A stretch of DNA of 64,000 bases from Pseudomonas fluorescens. Its GTDB lineage: Bacteria > Pseudomonadota > Gammaproteobacteria > Pseudomonadales > Pseudomonadaceae. The stretch covers positions 124,001 to 188,000 of the forward strand of contig NZ_CABVHY010000007.1 of assembly GCF_902497875.1 (NCBI RefSeq), written 5' to 3'. Under the pieces are notes generated by a model. The model made no database searches. It was not told the origin of the DNA and worked only from the letters and a program-made list of their open reading frames with translations. The position numbers and the translations under genes are program-made. Of this stretch, positions 29,037 to 39,201 are shown piece by piece (positions within the stretch are counted from its first letter, which is position 1; each line of letters begins with the position of its first letter).

Positions 29037-29654
29037 ATGTCCGAAGTAAATCTGTCCACCGACGAAACCCGCGTCAGCTACGGCATTGGCCGTCAGCTGG
29101 GCGACCAACTGCGCGACAACCCACCACCGGGCGTTAACCTGGACGCGATCCTGGCTGGCCTGACCGACGCCTTCGCCGGCAAGGAAAGCCGTGTTGGTCA
29201 GGAAGAGATGTCCGCCAGCTTCAAGGTAATCCGTGAAATCATGCAAGCCGAAGCGGCTGCCAAGGCTGAAGCGGCTGCTGGTGCTGGTCTGGAGTTCCTG
29301 GCTGAAAACGCCAAGCGTGACGGCATCACCACTCTGGCTTCCGGCCTGCAATTCGAAGTGCTGACCGCCGGTGAAGGCGCCAAGCCATCGCGCGAAGACA
29401 GCGTGCGTACTCACTACCACGGCACGCTGATCGACGGCACTGTGTTCGACAGCTCCTACGATCGTGGGCAGCCTGCAGAATTTCCGGTTGGCGGCGTGAT
29501 CGCTGGCTGGACCGAAGCCCTGCAACTGATGAACGCCGGTAGCAAATGGCGTCTGTACGTGCCGAGCGAGCTGGCTTACGGCGCGCAAGGCGTGGGCAGC
29601 ATCCCGCCGCACAGCGTACTGGTATTCGACGTCGAACTGCTCGACGTTCTGTAA
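29037..29654 (+). CDS. fklB: FKBP-type peptidyl-prolyl cis-trans isomerase
   Basis: This 205-residue prolyl isomerase catalyses cis-trans isomerisation of Xaa-Pro bonds. It has an N-terminal helical dimerisation domain (residues 1-90, with an Ala/Glu-rich helix QAEAAAKAEAAAGAG) and a C-terminal FKBP domain (VRTHYHGTLIDGTVFDSSYDRG, GGVIAGWTEALQLM, PSELAYGAQG, FDVELLDV). The start at 29037 (MSEVNLSTDETRVSYGIG) matches the FklB N-terminus and lacks a signal peptide, so it is cytoplasmic. An in-frame start at 28989 is rejected. Order fklB - iron-regulated small gene - ispB follows P. aeruginosa. Confidence 0.94.
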   Translation: MSEVNLSTDETRVSYGIGRQLGDQLRDNPPPGVNLDAILAGLTDAFAGKESRVGQEEMSASFKVIREIMQAEAAAKAEAAAGAGLEFLAENAKRDGITTLASGLQFEVLTAGEGAKPSREDSVRTHYHGTLIDGTVFDSSYDRGQPAEFPVGGVIAGWTEALQLMNAGSKWRLYVPSELAYGAQGVGSIPPHSVLVFDVELLDVL

Positions 29655-29681
29655 GACCTGATTCAATGTGAATGTGGGCCC

Positions 29682-29772
29682 TGTAGGAGCGAGCTTGCTC
29701 GCGATAGCGGTTTGTCAGTCAACATCACTGTTGAATGTGCCGGCCTCATCGCGAGCAAGCTCGCTCCCACAG
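29682..29772. repeat. REP doublet (REPIN), type B
   Basis: Inverted units TGTAGGAGCGAGCTTGCTCG and CATCGCGAGCAAGCTCGCTC. The spacer contains CAGTCAACAT...GTTGAATGT, itself a partial inverted repeat also found in the doublets at 35885 and 42987. Confidence 0.88.
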
Positions 29773-29788
29773 TTTTTTGCAGTGATTC

Positions 29789-30046
29789 TCATATCTGGAA
29801 CCTGGTATTCAGATCCCCTGCCGGGCGCAACGCTCGGGCATAGCAGAACAGAAACAGGTTGCGCACCATTTCCTTGAGCACCATCGGCTCGCTGGAACTC
29901 AGGCCGCTGACGTCCAGGTCGCCCTGGTCCTGTAGCTCATTCAAGGCTTCTTCTTCCAATACCGCACAGACTTCTCCGGTTTCCCGATGCAGGATCCGCA
30001 GGTAAGGATGTGGGCGGTCCAGCCAGGCATCTATCAAGTAAGTCAT
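29789..30046 (-). CDS. Iron-responsive small protein, PA4570-like
   Basis: This 85-residue acidic protein of unknown function starts MTYLIDAWLDRPHPYLRILHRETGEVCAVLEEEAL. The ATG at 30046 is preferred over the one 9 bp upstream because GGAG then sits 9 bp away; for the upstream ATG it directly abuts. The position between fklB and ispB matches P. aeruginosa PA4570, which I recall as strongly induced by iron starvation. A near-perfect Fur box lies 25-43 bp upstream, supporting iron control here as well. No signal peptide or metal-binding motif is visible. The role remains unknown. Confidence 0.78.
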   Translation of the reverse strand: MTYLIDAWLDRPHPYLRILHRETGEVCAVLEEEALNELQDQGDLDVSGLSSSEPMVLKEMVRNLFLFCYARALRPAGDLNTRFQI

Positions 30047-30070
30047 CGTTCTCATCTCCGCTGAAGGTTC

Positions 30071-30089
30071 AATGAGAATAATTCTTATT
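30071..30089 (-). promoter_or_regulatory. Fur box upstream of the PA4570-like gene
   Basis: AATGAGAATAATTCTTATT is a 9-1-9 inverted repeat with a single mismatch between arms and matches the pseudomonad Fur-box pattern (AATGAGAAT-N-ATTCTCATT). It lies 25-43 bp before the start codon, where Fur-iron would block the promoter. Confidence 0.75.
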
Positions 30090-30238
30090 CAAATAATAGC
30101 AAGCGTCTATTGGCTATTTCTTGGTTTTTTTGTGTGGGTATTGTTGTCAGGCAAAAGGGCTGGCGTTTTGCTGTTGATGCGCGGGGAGTATTAGAGCAAG
30201 GGCCATCCCGCACAGGGCACGGGATGGAGGCAGCAGGT

Positions 30239-30583
30239 TCAGACGACCTTTCTGACGAACTCGGATTTGAGCTTCATCGGGCCGATGCCGTCGATCTTGC
30301 AGTCGATGTCGTGGTCGCCATCGCACAGGCGGATGTTCTTGACCTTGGTGCCGACTTTAACCACCAGCGAGGTGCCCTTGACCTTGAGGTCCTTGATTAC
30401 AGTGATGGTATCGCCATCTTGCAGGACGTTACCGACCGAGTCTTTCTTGACGGAATCATCGGACACAACCTCGGCTTCACCGCCGGCGGTCCACTCATGG
30501 GCGCATTCCGGGCAGATCAACTGAGCACCGTCTTCGTAGGTGTATTCGGAATTGCATTTTGGGCAGGGTGGCAACGTGCTCAC
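30239..30583 (-). CDS. yjdM: Zinc-ribbon protein YjdM (PhnA family)
   Basis: This 114-residue protein has an N-terminal zinc ribbon ([21 protein letters not shown], two CxxC pairs) and a C-terminal SH3-like PhnA domain ([34 protein letters not shown]). The family was once called alkylphosphonate uptake protein but has no proven role in phosphonate use. It is complete and monocistronic; the 192-bp gap downstream contains the Fur box of the next gene. Confidence 0.9.
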   Translation of the reverse strand: MSTLPPCPKCNSEYTYEDGAQLICPECAHEWTAGGEAEVVSDDSVKKDSVGNVLQDGDTITVIKDLKVKGTSLVVKVGTKVKNIRLCDGDHDIDCKIDGIGPMKLKSEFVRKVV

Positions 30584-30664
30584 TAAGGCTCCTTGGATTC
30601 AGGATGGCTAAAAGCGCACATTATATAGGGTTTTTGCGGGGGGAGGGTTGGGTGGTGCTGGCCA

Positions 30665-30766
30665 AAAAAAGATCGCAGCCAGCGGCAGTTCCGCCAGGGT
30701 CGTACACCGGCGAACAATCGGTGTACGTAAATCCTGTAGGAGCTGCCGCAGGCTGCGATTTTTTGA
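30665..30766. repeat. REP doublet (REPIN), type A, left arm diverged
   Basis: The right unit GTAGGAGCTGCCGCAGGCTG is canonical. The left unit (GATCGCAGCCAGCGGCAGTT) has two changes. The doublet separates yjdM from the 3' end of ispB. Confidence 0.8.
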
Positions 30767-30779
30767 TCTTGCTTTGAGA

Positions 30780-31748
30780 TTAATGCGTGCGTGCGACCGC
30801 AAACTCACTCAACTCCACCAGCGCATCGCGATACTCGCTGGGGGGCAGGGTGTCGAGGCAGGCAATCGCGCGGGCCACGTAATCGCGGGCCAGTCGGGCG
30901 GTGTAATCCAGAGATCCCGAGGCTTCCACGGCGGCGCGGATGCTTTCGAGGTCTTCGATGCCACCTTTCTGGATCGCCTGACGCACCAGTGCGGCTTGCT
31001 CCGGGGTCCCTTCGCGCATGGTGTAGATCAGCGGCAGGGTCGGTTTGCCTTCGGCCAGATCGTCTCCGACGTTCTTGCCCAGGGTTTCTGCGTCGCCACG
31101 GTAATCCAGCAAATCATCAACCAGCTGGAAAGCTACACCCAGGTGATCACCAAAGGTGCGCAGGGCCTCGCTCTGTTCCGGTGTGGCGCCGGCCAGGGCC
31201 GCAGCACTGTGGGTCGAAGCCTCGAAAAGCATCGCGGTCTTGCCGCGGATGACTTCCATGTAGGTTTCTTCGGTGGTACTGGCGTCACGAACCTTGGACA
31301 GCTGCAACACTTCGCCTTCAGCGATAATTCGCGTGGCTTGCGAGAGGATCTTCATCACTGGCATCGAGCCCAGTTCGACCATCATCTCGAAGGAACGCGA
31401 ATACAGGAAGTCGCCGACCAGCACGCTTGGGGCGTTGCCCCACATGGCGTTGGCGGTCGAGCGGCCACGGCGCATGCCGGACATGTCGACCACGTCGTCG
31501 TGCAGCAGGGTGGCCGTGTGCAGGAACTCGATGGTCGCGGCGAGCAGGCGCATGTCATCGCCTTCGCGACCCAGGGCTTTGCCACACAGCAGCACGAGTA
31601 ATGGACGCAGGCGTTTGCCACCGGCCGAGGTAATGTAGTCGCCGATTTTCGATACCAGCGGCACTCGGGAAGTCAGCTGCTTCTTGATGATGCCGTCGAC
31701 GGCGTGGAAATCGTCCGCCACCGCGCGGTAGAAAGCTTGGGGTTGCAT
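30780..31748 (-). CDS. ispB: Octaprenyl/all-trans-polyprenyl diphosphate synthase
   Basis: This 322-residue enzyme extends FPP with IPP units to make the ubiquinone side chain. The two Asp-rich motifs are intact: [16 protein letters not shown] and [11 protein letters not shown]. The N-terminal [12 protein letters not shown] is also present. Chain length (C40 or C45) cannot be read reliably; pseudomonads make Q9, so solanesyl diphosphate is possible. It is divergent from rplU-rpmA, the usual arrangement in gammaproteobacteria. Confidence 0.95.
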   Translation of the reverse strand: MQPQAFYRAVADDFHAVDGIIKKQLTSRVPLVSKIGDYITSAGGKRLRPLLVLLCGKALGREGDDMRLLAATIEFLHTATLLHDDVVDMSGMRRGRSTANAMWGNAPSVLVGDFLYSRSFEMMVELGSMPVMKILSQATRIIAEGEVLQLSKVRDASTTEETYMEVIRGKTAMLFEASTHSAAALAGATPEQSEALRTFGDHLGVAFQLVDDLLDYRGDAETLGKNVGDDLAEGKPTLPLIYTMREGTPEQAALVRQAIQKGGIEDLESIRAAVEASGSLDYTARLARDYVARAIACLDTLPPSEYRDALVELSEFAVARTH

Positions 31749-31827
31749 CAGCGACAGTTGCTCCAGAAGGGTTGCGCGGCATGCTAGGACTCAGGTCAGC
31801 AGGTGTCAAGGCGCTATGCTCAGGCAC

Positions 31828-31856
31828 TTGCATCGTCAATGCAGCTTGCGTACAAT
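31828..31856 (+). promoter_or_regulatory. Sigma-70 promoter for rplU-rpmA
   Basis: TTGCAT (31828-31833), a 17-bp spacer and TACAAT (31851-31856) form a strong promoter, followed by a GC-rich CGCGCAC. It predicts a leader of about 125 nt before rplU, long enough for regulation of the ribosomal protein operon. Confidence 0.75.
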
Positions 31857-31989
31857 CGCGCACCCTGAACTTCCTGGGCAGCACCTGCCTTACGCAATTG
31901 CATTTGGGCCGTTCCAGCCTCATGCAGCCATGCCAGCCAATACCTCTTCTTATAAAGAGCTGGGTGAGCAGGATTATCGGAGAAATACC

Positions 31990-32304
31990 ATGTCTTATGC
32001 AGTAATCGTTACTGGTGGCAAGCAATACAAGGTCGCCCCAGGTGAATACCTGAAGATCGAGAAACTGGAAATCGCTACCGGCGAATCCGTTACTTTTGAT
32101 CGCGTTCTGTTGGTTGCCAATGGCGACGACGTGAATATCGGTGCCCCAGTTGTTCCTGGCGCTACCGTTGTTGCTGAAGTGATTTCCCAAGGTCGTCACG
32201 ATAAAATCCGCATCATCAAGTTCCGTCGCCGTAAGCACCACATGAAGCGTATGGGCCACCGCCAGTGGTACACCGAGATCAAAATCACCGGTATTCAGGC
32301 TTAA
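31990..32304 (+). CDS. rplU: 50S ribosomal protein L21
   Basis: This 104-residue L21 ([27 protein letters not shown]...) ends in the conserved [14 protein letters not shown]. The ATG at 31990 follows TCGGAGAAATACC. A longer in-frame reading from 31816 runs through the leader and promoter and is not real. It forms an operon with rpmA 35 bp downstream. Confidence 0.98.
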   Translation: MSYAVIVTGGKQYKVAPGEYLKIEKLEIATGESVTFDRVLLVANGDDVNIGAPVVPGATVVAEVISQGRHDKIRIIKFRRRKHHMKRMGHRQWYTEIKITGIQA

Positions 32305-32339
32305 TTTCAGCCTAATTCCTCACTAGGAGAATTGAACTC

Positions 32340-32615
32340 ATGGCACACAAAAAAGCTGGTGGTAGTACCCGTAACGGTCGCGACTCAGAAGCCAAACGCC
32401 TTGGCGTGAAGATGTATGGCGGCCAGGTTATCATTCCGGGCAACATCATCGTGCGTCAGCGCGGCACCCAATTCCACGCCGGTTACGGTGTTGGCATGGG
32501 CAAGGATCACACCCTTTTCGCTAAAATCGAAGGCGTGATCAAGTTCCAGGTTAAAGGCGCCTTCGGTCGCCGTTACGTAAGCATCGTCCCGAAGACTGAA
32601 GTCGTCGCGGCGTAA
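32340..32615 (+). CDS. rpmA: 50S ribosomal protein L27
   Basis: This 91-residue L27 has the N-terminus [20 protein letters not shown], whose extended tail reaches the peptidyl-transferase centre. There is no cleavable N-terminal extension as in firmicutes. A ribosome-binding site AGGAGA lies upstream. It is the second gene of the rplU operon, with a terminator 16 bp after the stop. Confidence 0.98.
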   Translation: MAHKKAGGSTRNGRDSEAKRLGVKMYGGQVIIPGNIIVRQRGTQFHAGYGVGMGKDHTLFAKIEGVIKFQVKGAFGRRYVSIVPKTEVVAA

Positions 32616-32630
32616 TTGCGTAATGCTGGA

Positions 32631-32658
32631 AAAGCCCTGTCTTGCGACGGGGCTTTTT
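32631..32658 (+). terminator. Rho-independent terminator after rpmA
   Basis: Stem AAAGCCC / GGGCTTT with a GC-rich loop containing GTC/GAC pairing, followed by TTTTT. Confidence 0.85.
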
Positions 32659-32770
32659 CGTTTGTGGGGTGAGTCTCTTGCAAAACTGTTTGTATGGGCT
32701 GCCAGCGCTGGATTTTGCGGTCGTTGATTGAGGTCGCTGCGCTCATTTTTGCAAGAGTCTTATGTCTTAG

Positions 32771-34033
<1,263 letters not shown>

Positions 34034-34041
34034 TTCATTGT

Positions 34042-34070
34042 GTAGGAGCTGCCGTAGGCTGCGATCTTTT
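34042..34070 (+). repeat. Single REP unit, type A
   Basis: GTAGGAGCTGCCGTAGGCTG stands without an inverted partner, directly after obgE. It is the only clear singlet in the window. Confidence 0.75.
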
Positions 34071-34168
34071 AGGGTATTGAAGATTGCTGGTGTGCACTGA
34101 GGCTCCTTCGCGAAGCAATCAATCTGGCCGGGCGCGGTGTTATCATCGTCCGCACGCCAGTTTCCAAG

Positions 34169-34192
34169 GCGCCGCTCATTGAGCGGCGTTTT
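34169..34192 (+). terminator. Probable terminator between obgE and proB
   Basis: Stem GCCGCTC / GAGCGGC with a 3-nt loop is followed by GTTTT. It lies about 135 bp after obgE and 80 bp before proB. Confidence 0.6.
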
Positions 34193-34272
34193 GGTATCTG
34201 CAAAACGCAAGAATACGAATAATGTCATGGGCAGCGCTCGGTCGCGCTGCTCCCAAGCCAAGGTTGAATAAA

Positions 34273-35391
34273 ATGCGGAGCAAGGTGGCAGGTGCGCGGC
34301 GCTGGGTCGTGAAGATTGGCAGCGCGTTGCTGACGGCGGACGGCAAGGGTCTGGATCGCGCGGCAATGGGTGTCTGGGTCGAGCAGATGGTGGCCCTGCA
34401 TGAGGCGGGCGTCGAGCTGGTGCTGGTTTCCTCCGGTGCGGTTGCGGCGGGCATGAGCCGCTTGGGCTGGACTGCACGACCGAGTGCCATGCACGAGTTG
34501 CAGGCCGCGGCGGCGATTGGGCAGATGGGCCTGGTGCAGGCCTGGGAGTCGAGTTTTGCCGAACATGGCCGGCACACGGCGCAAATCCTCCTGACCCATG
34601 ACGACCTGTCCGATCGCAAGCGCTACCTCAATGCCCGCAGCACCTTGCGTGCGCTGGTTGAGCTCAAGGTAATCCCGGTCATCAACGAAAACGACACCGT
34701 GGTGACCGACGAGATCCGTTTTGGCGATAACGACACCCTGGCGGCGTTGGTGGCGAACCTGGTCGAGGCGGATCTGTTAGTGATTCTCACCGATCGCGAC
34801 GGCATGTTCGATGCGGACCCGCGCAACAACCCCAATGCCAAGCTGATTTACGAAGCTCGCGCCGATGATCCGGCGCTGGATGCCGTGGCTGGCGGCACGG
34901 GTGGTGCGCTTGGTCGTGGCGGCATGCAGACCAAGCTGCGTGCGGCACGGCTGGCTGCGCGTTCCGGTGCGCACACGATCATCGTGGGCGGGCGTCTGGA
35001 GCGTGTGTTGGATCGGCTGAAGGCTGGCGAGCGCATTGGCACCCTGTTGTCGCCTGAGCGCGGCATGCTGGCGGCGCGCAAGCAGTGGCTGGCCGGGCAT
35101 TTGCAGACTCGCGGCACCCTGGTGCTGGATGCTGGCGCGGTTTCGGCGCTGTCTCAGGGCAACAAAAGTTTGCTGCCGGTCGGGGTGAAGTTGGTCCAGG
35201 GCAGTTTCCGGCGTGGCGAAATGGTGGTCTGCGTGGCCCCGGATGGTCGTGAAATCGCCCGTGGCCTGGCCAACTACAGTGCTCTGGAAGCGCAAAAGAT
35301 CATCGGTCAGTCGTCAGAGGCGATTGTCGGTCTGTTGGGTTATATGGCTGAGCCGGAACTGGTTCACCGGGATAACCTGATCCTGGTTTGA
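34273..35391 (+). CDS. proB: Glutamate 5-kinase
   Basis: This 372-residue enzyme phosphorylates glutamate in the first step of proline synthesis and is feedback-inhibited by proline in the family. The amino-acid-kinase domain is N-terminal ([43 protein letters not shown]). A C-terminal PUA domain starts near residue 275 ([14 protein letters not shown]). The ATG at 34273 ([16 protein letters not shown]) gives the standard length. creA follows 10 bp downstream, so the two are probably co-transcribed. Confidence 0.96.
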   Translation: MRSKVAGARRWVVKIGSALLTADGKGLDRAAMGVWVEQMVALHEAGVELVLVSSGAVAAGMSRLGWTARPSAMHELQAAAAIGQMGLVQAWESSFAEHGRHTAQILLTHDDLSDRKRYLNARSTLRALVELKVIPVINENDTVVTDEIRFGDNDTLAALVANLVEADLLVILTDRDGMFDADPRNNPNAKLIYEARADDPALDAVAGGTGGALGRGGMQTKLRAARLAARSGAHTIIVGGRLERVLDRLKAGERIGTLLSPERGMLAARKQWLAGHLQTRGTLVLDAGAVSALSQGNKSLLPVGVKLVQGSFRRGEMVVCVAPDGREIARGLANYSALEAQKIIGQSSEAIVGLLGYMAEPELVHRDNLILV

Positions 35392-35401
35392 GGAAAGTTG
35401 A

Positions 35402-35866
35402 ATGCGTGTAGCAAAAGGATTGTTGGGTCTGCTGTTGGCGCTGCCACTGCTGGCCTCGGCCGAGGAGATTGGCCAGGTGTCTACGGTGTTCAAATTCGTC
35501 GGCCCGAATGACCGCATCGTCGTTGAGGCGTTTGATGACCCCAAGGTCGAGGGCGTGACTTGTTACCTCTCGCGGGCCAAGACCGGCGGCGTGAAGGGTG
35601 GTCTGGGGCTGGCCGAGGATCGTGCCGAGGCCTCCATTGCCTGTCGTCAGGTCGGGCCCATCAGCTTCAAGGGTGAGCTCAAGGATGGTGATGAGGTGTT
35701 CAAGGAGCGCACCTCGCTGGTGTTCAAGACCATGCAGGTGGTGCGCTTCCTCGACAAGAAACGCAATACCCTGGTGTATTTGGTCTACAGCGACCGCTTG
35801 ATCGAAGGCAGCCCGCAGAATGCGGTCACTGCGATCCCGATCCTGCCGTGGGCGCACGCCCAATAA
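35402..35866 (+). CDS. creA: CreA-family periplasmic protein
   Basis: This 154-residue protein has a signal peptide ([17 protein letters not shown]) and the CreA pattern: [52 protein letters not shown], and [17 protein letters not shown]. Two Cys may form a disulphide. The function is unknown. It lies directly behind proB. Confidence 0.9.
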   Translation: MRVAKGLLGLLLALPLLASAEEIGQVSTVFKFVGPNDRIVVEAFDDPKVEGVTCYLSRAKTGGVKGGLGLAEDRAEASIACRQVGPISFKGELKDGDEVFKERTSLVFKTMQVVRFLDKKRNTLVYLVYSDRLIEGSPQNAVTAIPILPWAHAQ

Positions 35867-35884
35867 TTTAGCGAAGATCCAAAT

Positions 35885-35975
35885 TGTGGGAGCGAGCCTG
35901 CTCGCGATAGCTGCATTACAGTCGACATAGATGTTGAATGTTAGTCAGTCATCGCGAGCAAGCTCGCTCCCACAT
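35885..35975. repeat. REP doublet (REPIN), type B
   Basis: Inverted units TGTGGGAGCGAGCCTGCTCG and CATCGCGAGCAAGCTCGCTC. The spacer has CAGTCGACAT...ATGTTGAATGT, shared with the doublets at 29682 and 42987. Confidence 0.88.
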
Positions 35976-36008
35976 TTTTTTGCGCGGAGCCATTAAATCG
36001 CAGGCAAT

Positions 36009-36036
36009 AAAAAACCGACCCGGAGGTCGGTTTTTT
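36009..36036. terminator. Bidirectional terminator between creA and rpsT
   Basis: A stem AACCGACC / GGTCGGTT with CGGA loop is flanked by an A-run and a T-run. It serves rpsT on the minus strand and can serve proB-creA on the plus strand. Confidence 0.9.
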
Positions 36037-36051
36037 AACAAAGCGTGTCGC

Positions 36052-36330
36052 TTAGGCTGCTACAGCAAGGTTCAGAGCCTTGATGTGGCCATTCAAACGG
36101 CCTTTATGGCGAGCAGCTTTGTTCTTGTGGATGATGCCTTTATCGGCCATACGGTCGATAACTGGCACGGCCAGAACGTAAGCAGCTTGTGCTTTTTCAG
36201 CGTCTTTTGCGTCAATGGCCTTAACTACATTCTTGATGTAGGTACGAACCATGGAACGCAGGCTGGCGTTGTGGCTGCGACGCTTCTCAGCCTGTTTTGC
36301 ACGTTTTTTGGCGGAAGGTGTGTTGGCCAC
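36052..36330 (-). CDS. rpsT: 30S ribosomal protein S20
   Basis: This 92-residue S20 ([39 protein letters not shown]...) has the typical basic helical composition and ends [11 protein letters not shown]. It is monocistronic, divergent from murJ, with its own strong promoter at 36384-36412 and a terminator at 36009. Family members can be autoregulated at translation; nothing specific is visible here. Confidence 0.98.
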   Translation of the reverse strand: MANTPSAKKRAKQAEKRRSHNASLRSMVRTYIKNVVKAIDAKDAEKAQAAYVLAVPVIDRMADKGIIHKNKAARHKGRLNGHIKALNLAVAA

Positions 36331-36383
36331 CGTCGAGCTCCTCGAAAGACTTTTTGGGAAATAGCAAACAAAATAGGCCGCGA

Positions 36384-36412
36384 ATCATGCCGATGAGATG
36401 AAGTCTTGTCAA
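36384..36412 (-). promoter_or_regulatory. Sigma-70 promoter of rpsT
   Basis: On the minus strand TTGACA (36412-36407), a 17-bp spacer and CATGAT (36389-36384) give a good promoter about 55 bp before the rpsT start. Confidence 0.65.
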
Positions 36413-36582
36413 GGGCGGGTGATGCGTTCCGCTGAGTGGTCGATCTAAAAGAGGCGGATATTTATTTCCGGCGCTTGACCTGTAAACTCGCGAGCTTTGG
36501 CTCTGTGCTGCTGCGGCGCGGAGTATCGCATATGTGGGCGCTTAGTTCGCCTGCTCTTTATCTACAGGCTAAAACTCTTTCA

Positions 36583-38121
36583 ATGAATCTGCTCAAGTCG
36601 TTGGCCGCCGTCAGCTCTATCACGATGCTTTCCCGGGTTCTGGGGTTTGTGCGTGACACCATTATCGCGCGCACATTTGGCGCCGGGATGGCTACGGATG
36701 CGTTCTTTATTGCGTTTAAATTGCCCAATCTGCTACGCCGGATCTTCGCTGAGGGGGCTTTTTCCCAGGCTTTCGTACCGATTCTGGCGGAATACAAAAG
36801 CCAGCAGGGTGATGAGGCAACGCGAACTTTTATCGCCTACGTTTCAGGGTTGCTGACACTGGTCCTGGCACTGGTCACGATCGCCGGGATACTGGCCGCG
36901 CCCTGGGTGATCTGGGCGACCGCGCCGGGGTTTGCCGATACGCCGGAAAAATTCGCGCTGACTTCCGACCTGCTGCGGGTGACGTTCCCCTATATATTAC
37001 TGATCTCCCTGTCTTCGCTGGCGGGGGCGATCCTCAATACCTGGAACCGCTTCTCTGTTCCTGCCTTCGTGCCGACCTTGCTCAACGTCAGCATGATTAT
37101 CTTTGCTCTATTCCTGACGCCTTACTTCGATCCGCCCGTCATGGCGCTGGGCTGGGCGGTGCTGGTAGGCGGTCTGGCGCAATTGCTCTACCAGCTGCCG
37201 CACCTGAGGAAAATCGGCATGCTCGTGCTGCCACGCCTGAATCTGCGCGATAGCGGAGTCTGGCGGGTGATGAAGCAGATGCTGCCGGCGATTCTCGGGG
37301 TGTCGGTCAGCCAGATTTCGCTGATTATCAACACCATATTTGCTTCGTTTCTGGTGGCCGGCTCGGTGTCCTGGATGTATTACGCCGACCGATTGATGGA
37401 GCTGCCATCTGGCGTGCTCGGTGTAGCGCTGGGGACCATTCTGCTGCCAACACTGGCCCGGACCTACGCGAGCAACGATCGCCACGAATACTCGCGAATT
37501 CTCGACTGGGGCCTGCGCCTGTGTTTCATGCTGGTGCTGCCGTGCTCGCTGGCGCTGGGAATACTGGCCGAACCGCTGACCGTTTCGCTGTTCCAGTACG
37601 GCCAATTCAGCGCCTTTGATGCGACCATGACGCAACGGGCATTGATCGCTTATTCGGTGGGTCTGCTCGGGATCATTGTGATCAAGGTGCTGGCTCCGGG
37701 CTTCTATGCGCAGCAGAACATCCGGACACCGGTAAAAATCGCGATTTTCACCCTGGTCGTCACGCAACTGTTCAACCTGGTGTTGATCGGTCCCCTGCAG
37801 CACGCGGGTCTGGCCCTGGCCATCAGTATTGGCGCCTGCATCAACGCGAGCCTCCTGTTTTACCAGCTGCGCAAGCAGCAGATGTATCAGCCGCAGCCGG
37901 GCTGGGGTAAATTCAGCCTGAAACTGCTGGTCGCGGTGGTGGTGATGTCCGCGGTATTGTTGGGTTTGATGCACCTGATGCCAGCATGGGAGCAGGGCCA
38001 CATGCTCGAGCGTTTCCTGCGTCTGGGGGCTTTGGTCGCAGCGGGCATCGTGGCGTATTTCGGTATGCTGGCGCTGATGGGTTTCCGTTTGAAAGATTTC
38101 AATCGCAAGGCGCTGAGTTGA
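36583..38121 (+). CDS. murJ: Lipid II flippase MurJ
   Basis: This 512-residue inner-membrane protein flips the peptidoglycan precursor lipid II and is essential. The start at 36583 ([33 protein letters not shown]) is the family N-terminus; the 49-residue upstream extension is rejected. Conserved residues [24 protein letters not shown] and [21 protein letters not shown] are present, with about 14 hydrophobic segments. It sits between rpsT and ribF, the usual proteobacterial order. Confidence 0.97.
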   Translation: MNLLKSLAAVSSITMLSRVLGFVRDTIIARTFGAGMATDAFFIAFKLPNLLRRIFAEGAFSQAFVPILAEYKSQQGDEATRTFIAYVSGLLTLVLALVTIAGILAAPWVIWATAPGFADTPEKFALTSDLLRVTFPYILLISLSSLAGAILNTWNRFSVPAFVPTLLNVSMIIFALFLTPYFDPPVMALGWAVLVGGLAQLLYQLPHLRKIGMLVLPRLNLRDSGVWRVMKQMLPAILGVSVSQISLIINTIFASFLVAGSVSWMYYADRLMELPSGVLGVALGTILLPTLARTYASNDRHEYSRILDWGLRLCFMLVLPCSLALGILAEPLTVSLFQYGQFSAFDATMTQRALIAYSVGLLGIIVIKVLAPGFYAQQNIRTPVKIAIFTLVVTQLFNLVLIGPLQHAGLALAISIGACINASLLFYQLRKQQMYQPQPGWGKFSLKLLVAVVVMSAVLLGLMHLMPAWEQGHMLERFLRLGALVAAGIVAYFGMLALMGFRLKDFNRKALS

Positions 38122-38249
38122 CGACGGATTGAAGATAATCCCTGATAAAGCGTCGGTTTTGTCGGTTCGATCACTTTGGTTACGGTGTTGCCTGTCGTCA
38201 GCCGCCGGGTGTGGTTATAATCGACCACTTTATGAGCAAGAAGCGCGTT

Positions 38250-39188
38250 ATGCAGCTGGTTCGAGGCCTCCACAATCTGCGCCCCCAGCATCGGGGCTGT
38301 GTCGCCACTATTGGCAACTTTGACGGTGTTCACCGTGGTCACCAGGCGATCCTGGCCCGACTGCGTGAGCGTGCGCTCGAGTTGGGCGTGCCCAGCTGCG
38401 TGGTGATTTTCGAGCCGCAGCCCCGTGAATTTTTCGCCCCGGACACGGCGCCAGCCCGCTTGGCACGCTTGCGTGACAAGCTGCAATTGCTGGCGGAAGA
38501 GGGGGTCGACCGGGTCTTGTGCCTGGCCTTCAACCAGCGCTTGAGCAAGCTCAGCGCCGCTGAATTCGTCGACACCATCCTGGTCGATGGCCTGGGCGTG
38601 CAGCATCTGGAGGTCGGTGACGACTTCCGTTTCGGGTGCGACCGGGTCGGTGATTTCGACTTCCTGCAACAGGCCGGAGTCGCCCAGGGCTTCACTGTCG
38701 AAGCAGCGCAGACCGTCGAGCTGGACGGTATTCGCGTCAGTAGCACCCAGGTCCGCAATGCCCTGGCCGCTGCCGATTTCGCTTTGGCCGAACGTTTGCT
38801 CGGTCGTCCGTTCCGCATTGCCGGGCGGGTGTTGCATGGCCAGAAGCTGGCGCGCCAATTGGGTACGCCGACGGCCAACATACAACTCAAGCGCCGTCGC
38901 GTGCCGCTGACCGGGGTTTACCTGGTGAGTGTCGACATCGACGGCAAGACCTGGCCAGGCGTCGCCAATATCGGCGTTCGGCCAACGGTCCAAGGTGATG
39001 GCAAGGCCCACCTGGAAGTGCATATTCTAGATTTTGCCGGCGATCTGTATGACCGGCGTGTGACGGTGGTTTTCCACCACAAGCTGCGCGAAGAGCAGCG
39101 TTTCGCCTCTCTGGAGGCGCTGAAGACGGCGATCAATGCGGATGTCGCCGCCGCCCGTGCCCATGCCGCACCTAGCGCAAATCGCTAA
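38250..39188 (+). CDS. ribF: Bifunctional riboflavin kinase / FMN adenylyltransferase
   Basis: This 312-residue enzyme makes FMN from riboflavin and FAD from FMN. The N-terminal adenylyltransferase domain has ATIGNFDGVHRGHQ and SSTQVRNAL. The C-terminal kinase domain has GxxLARQLGTPTANI, VYLVSVDIDGKTWPGVANIGVRPT and LEVHILDF. The ATG at 38250 (MQLVRGLHNL) gives the normal start. It is 13 bp upstream of ileS and probably co-transcribed with ileS, lspA and fkpB. Confidence 0.96.
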   Translation: MQLVRGLHNLRPQHRGCVATIGNFDGVHRGHQAILARLRERALELGVPSCVVIFEPQPREFFAPDTAPARLARLRDKLQLLAEEGVDRVLCLAFNQRLSKLSAAEFVDTILVDGLGVQHLEVGDDFRFGCDRVGDFDFLQQAGVAQGFTVEAAQTVELDGIRVSSTQVRNALAAADFALAERLLGRPFRIAGRVLHGQKLARQLGTPTANIQLKRRRVPLTGVYLVSVDIDGKTWPGVANIGVRPTVQGDGKAHLEVHILDFAGDLYDRRVTVVFHHKLREEQRFASLEALKTAINADVAAARAHAAPSANR

Positions 39189-39201
39189 TGAAGAGCCATA
39201 A

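Noticed and set aside
31816..31989. Upstream in-frame extension of rplU
   Set aside because: It spans the promoter and leader; L21 begins at [12 protein letters not shown].
38122..38249. FMN riboswitch upstream of ribF
   Set aside because: The RFN-element conserved stems are not recognisable in this short gap; ribF in proteobacteria usually lacks one.
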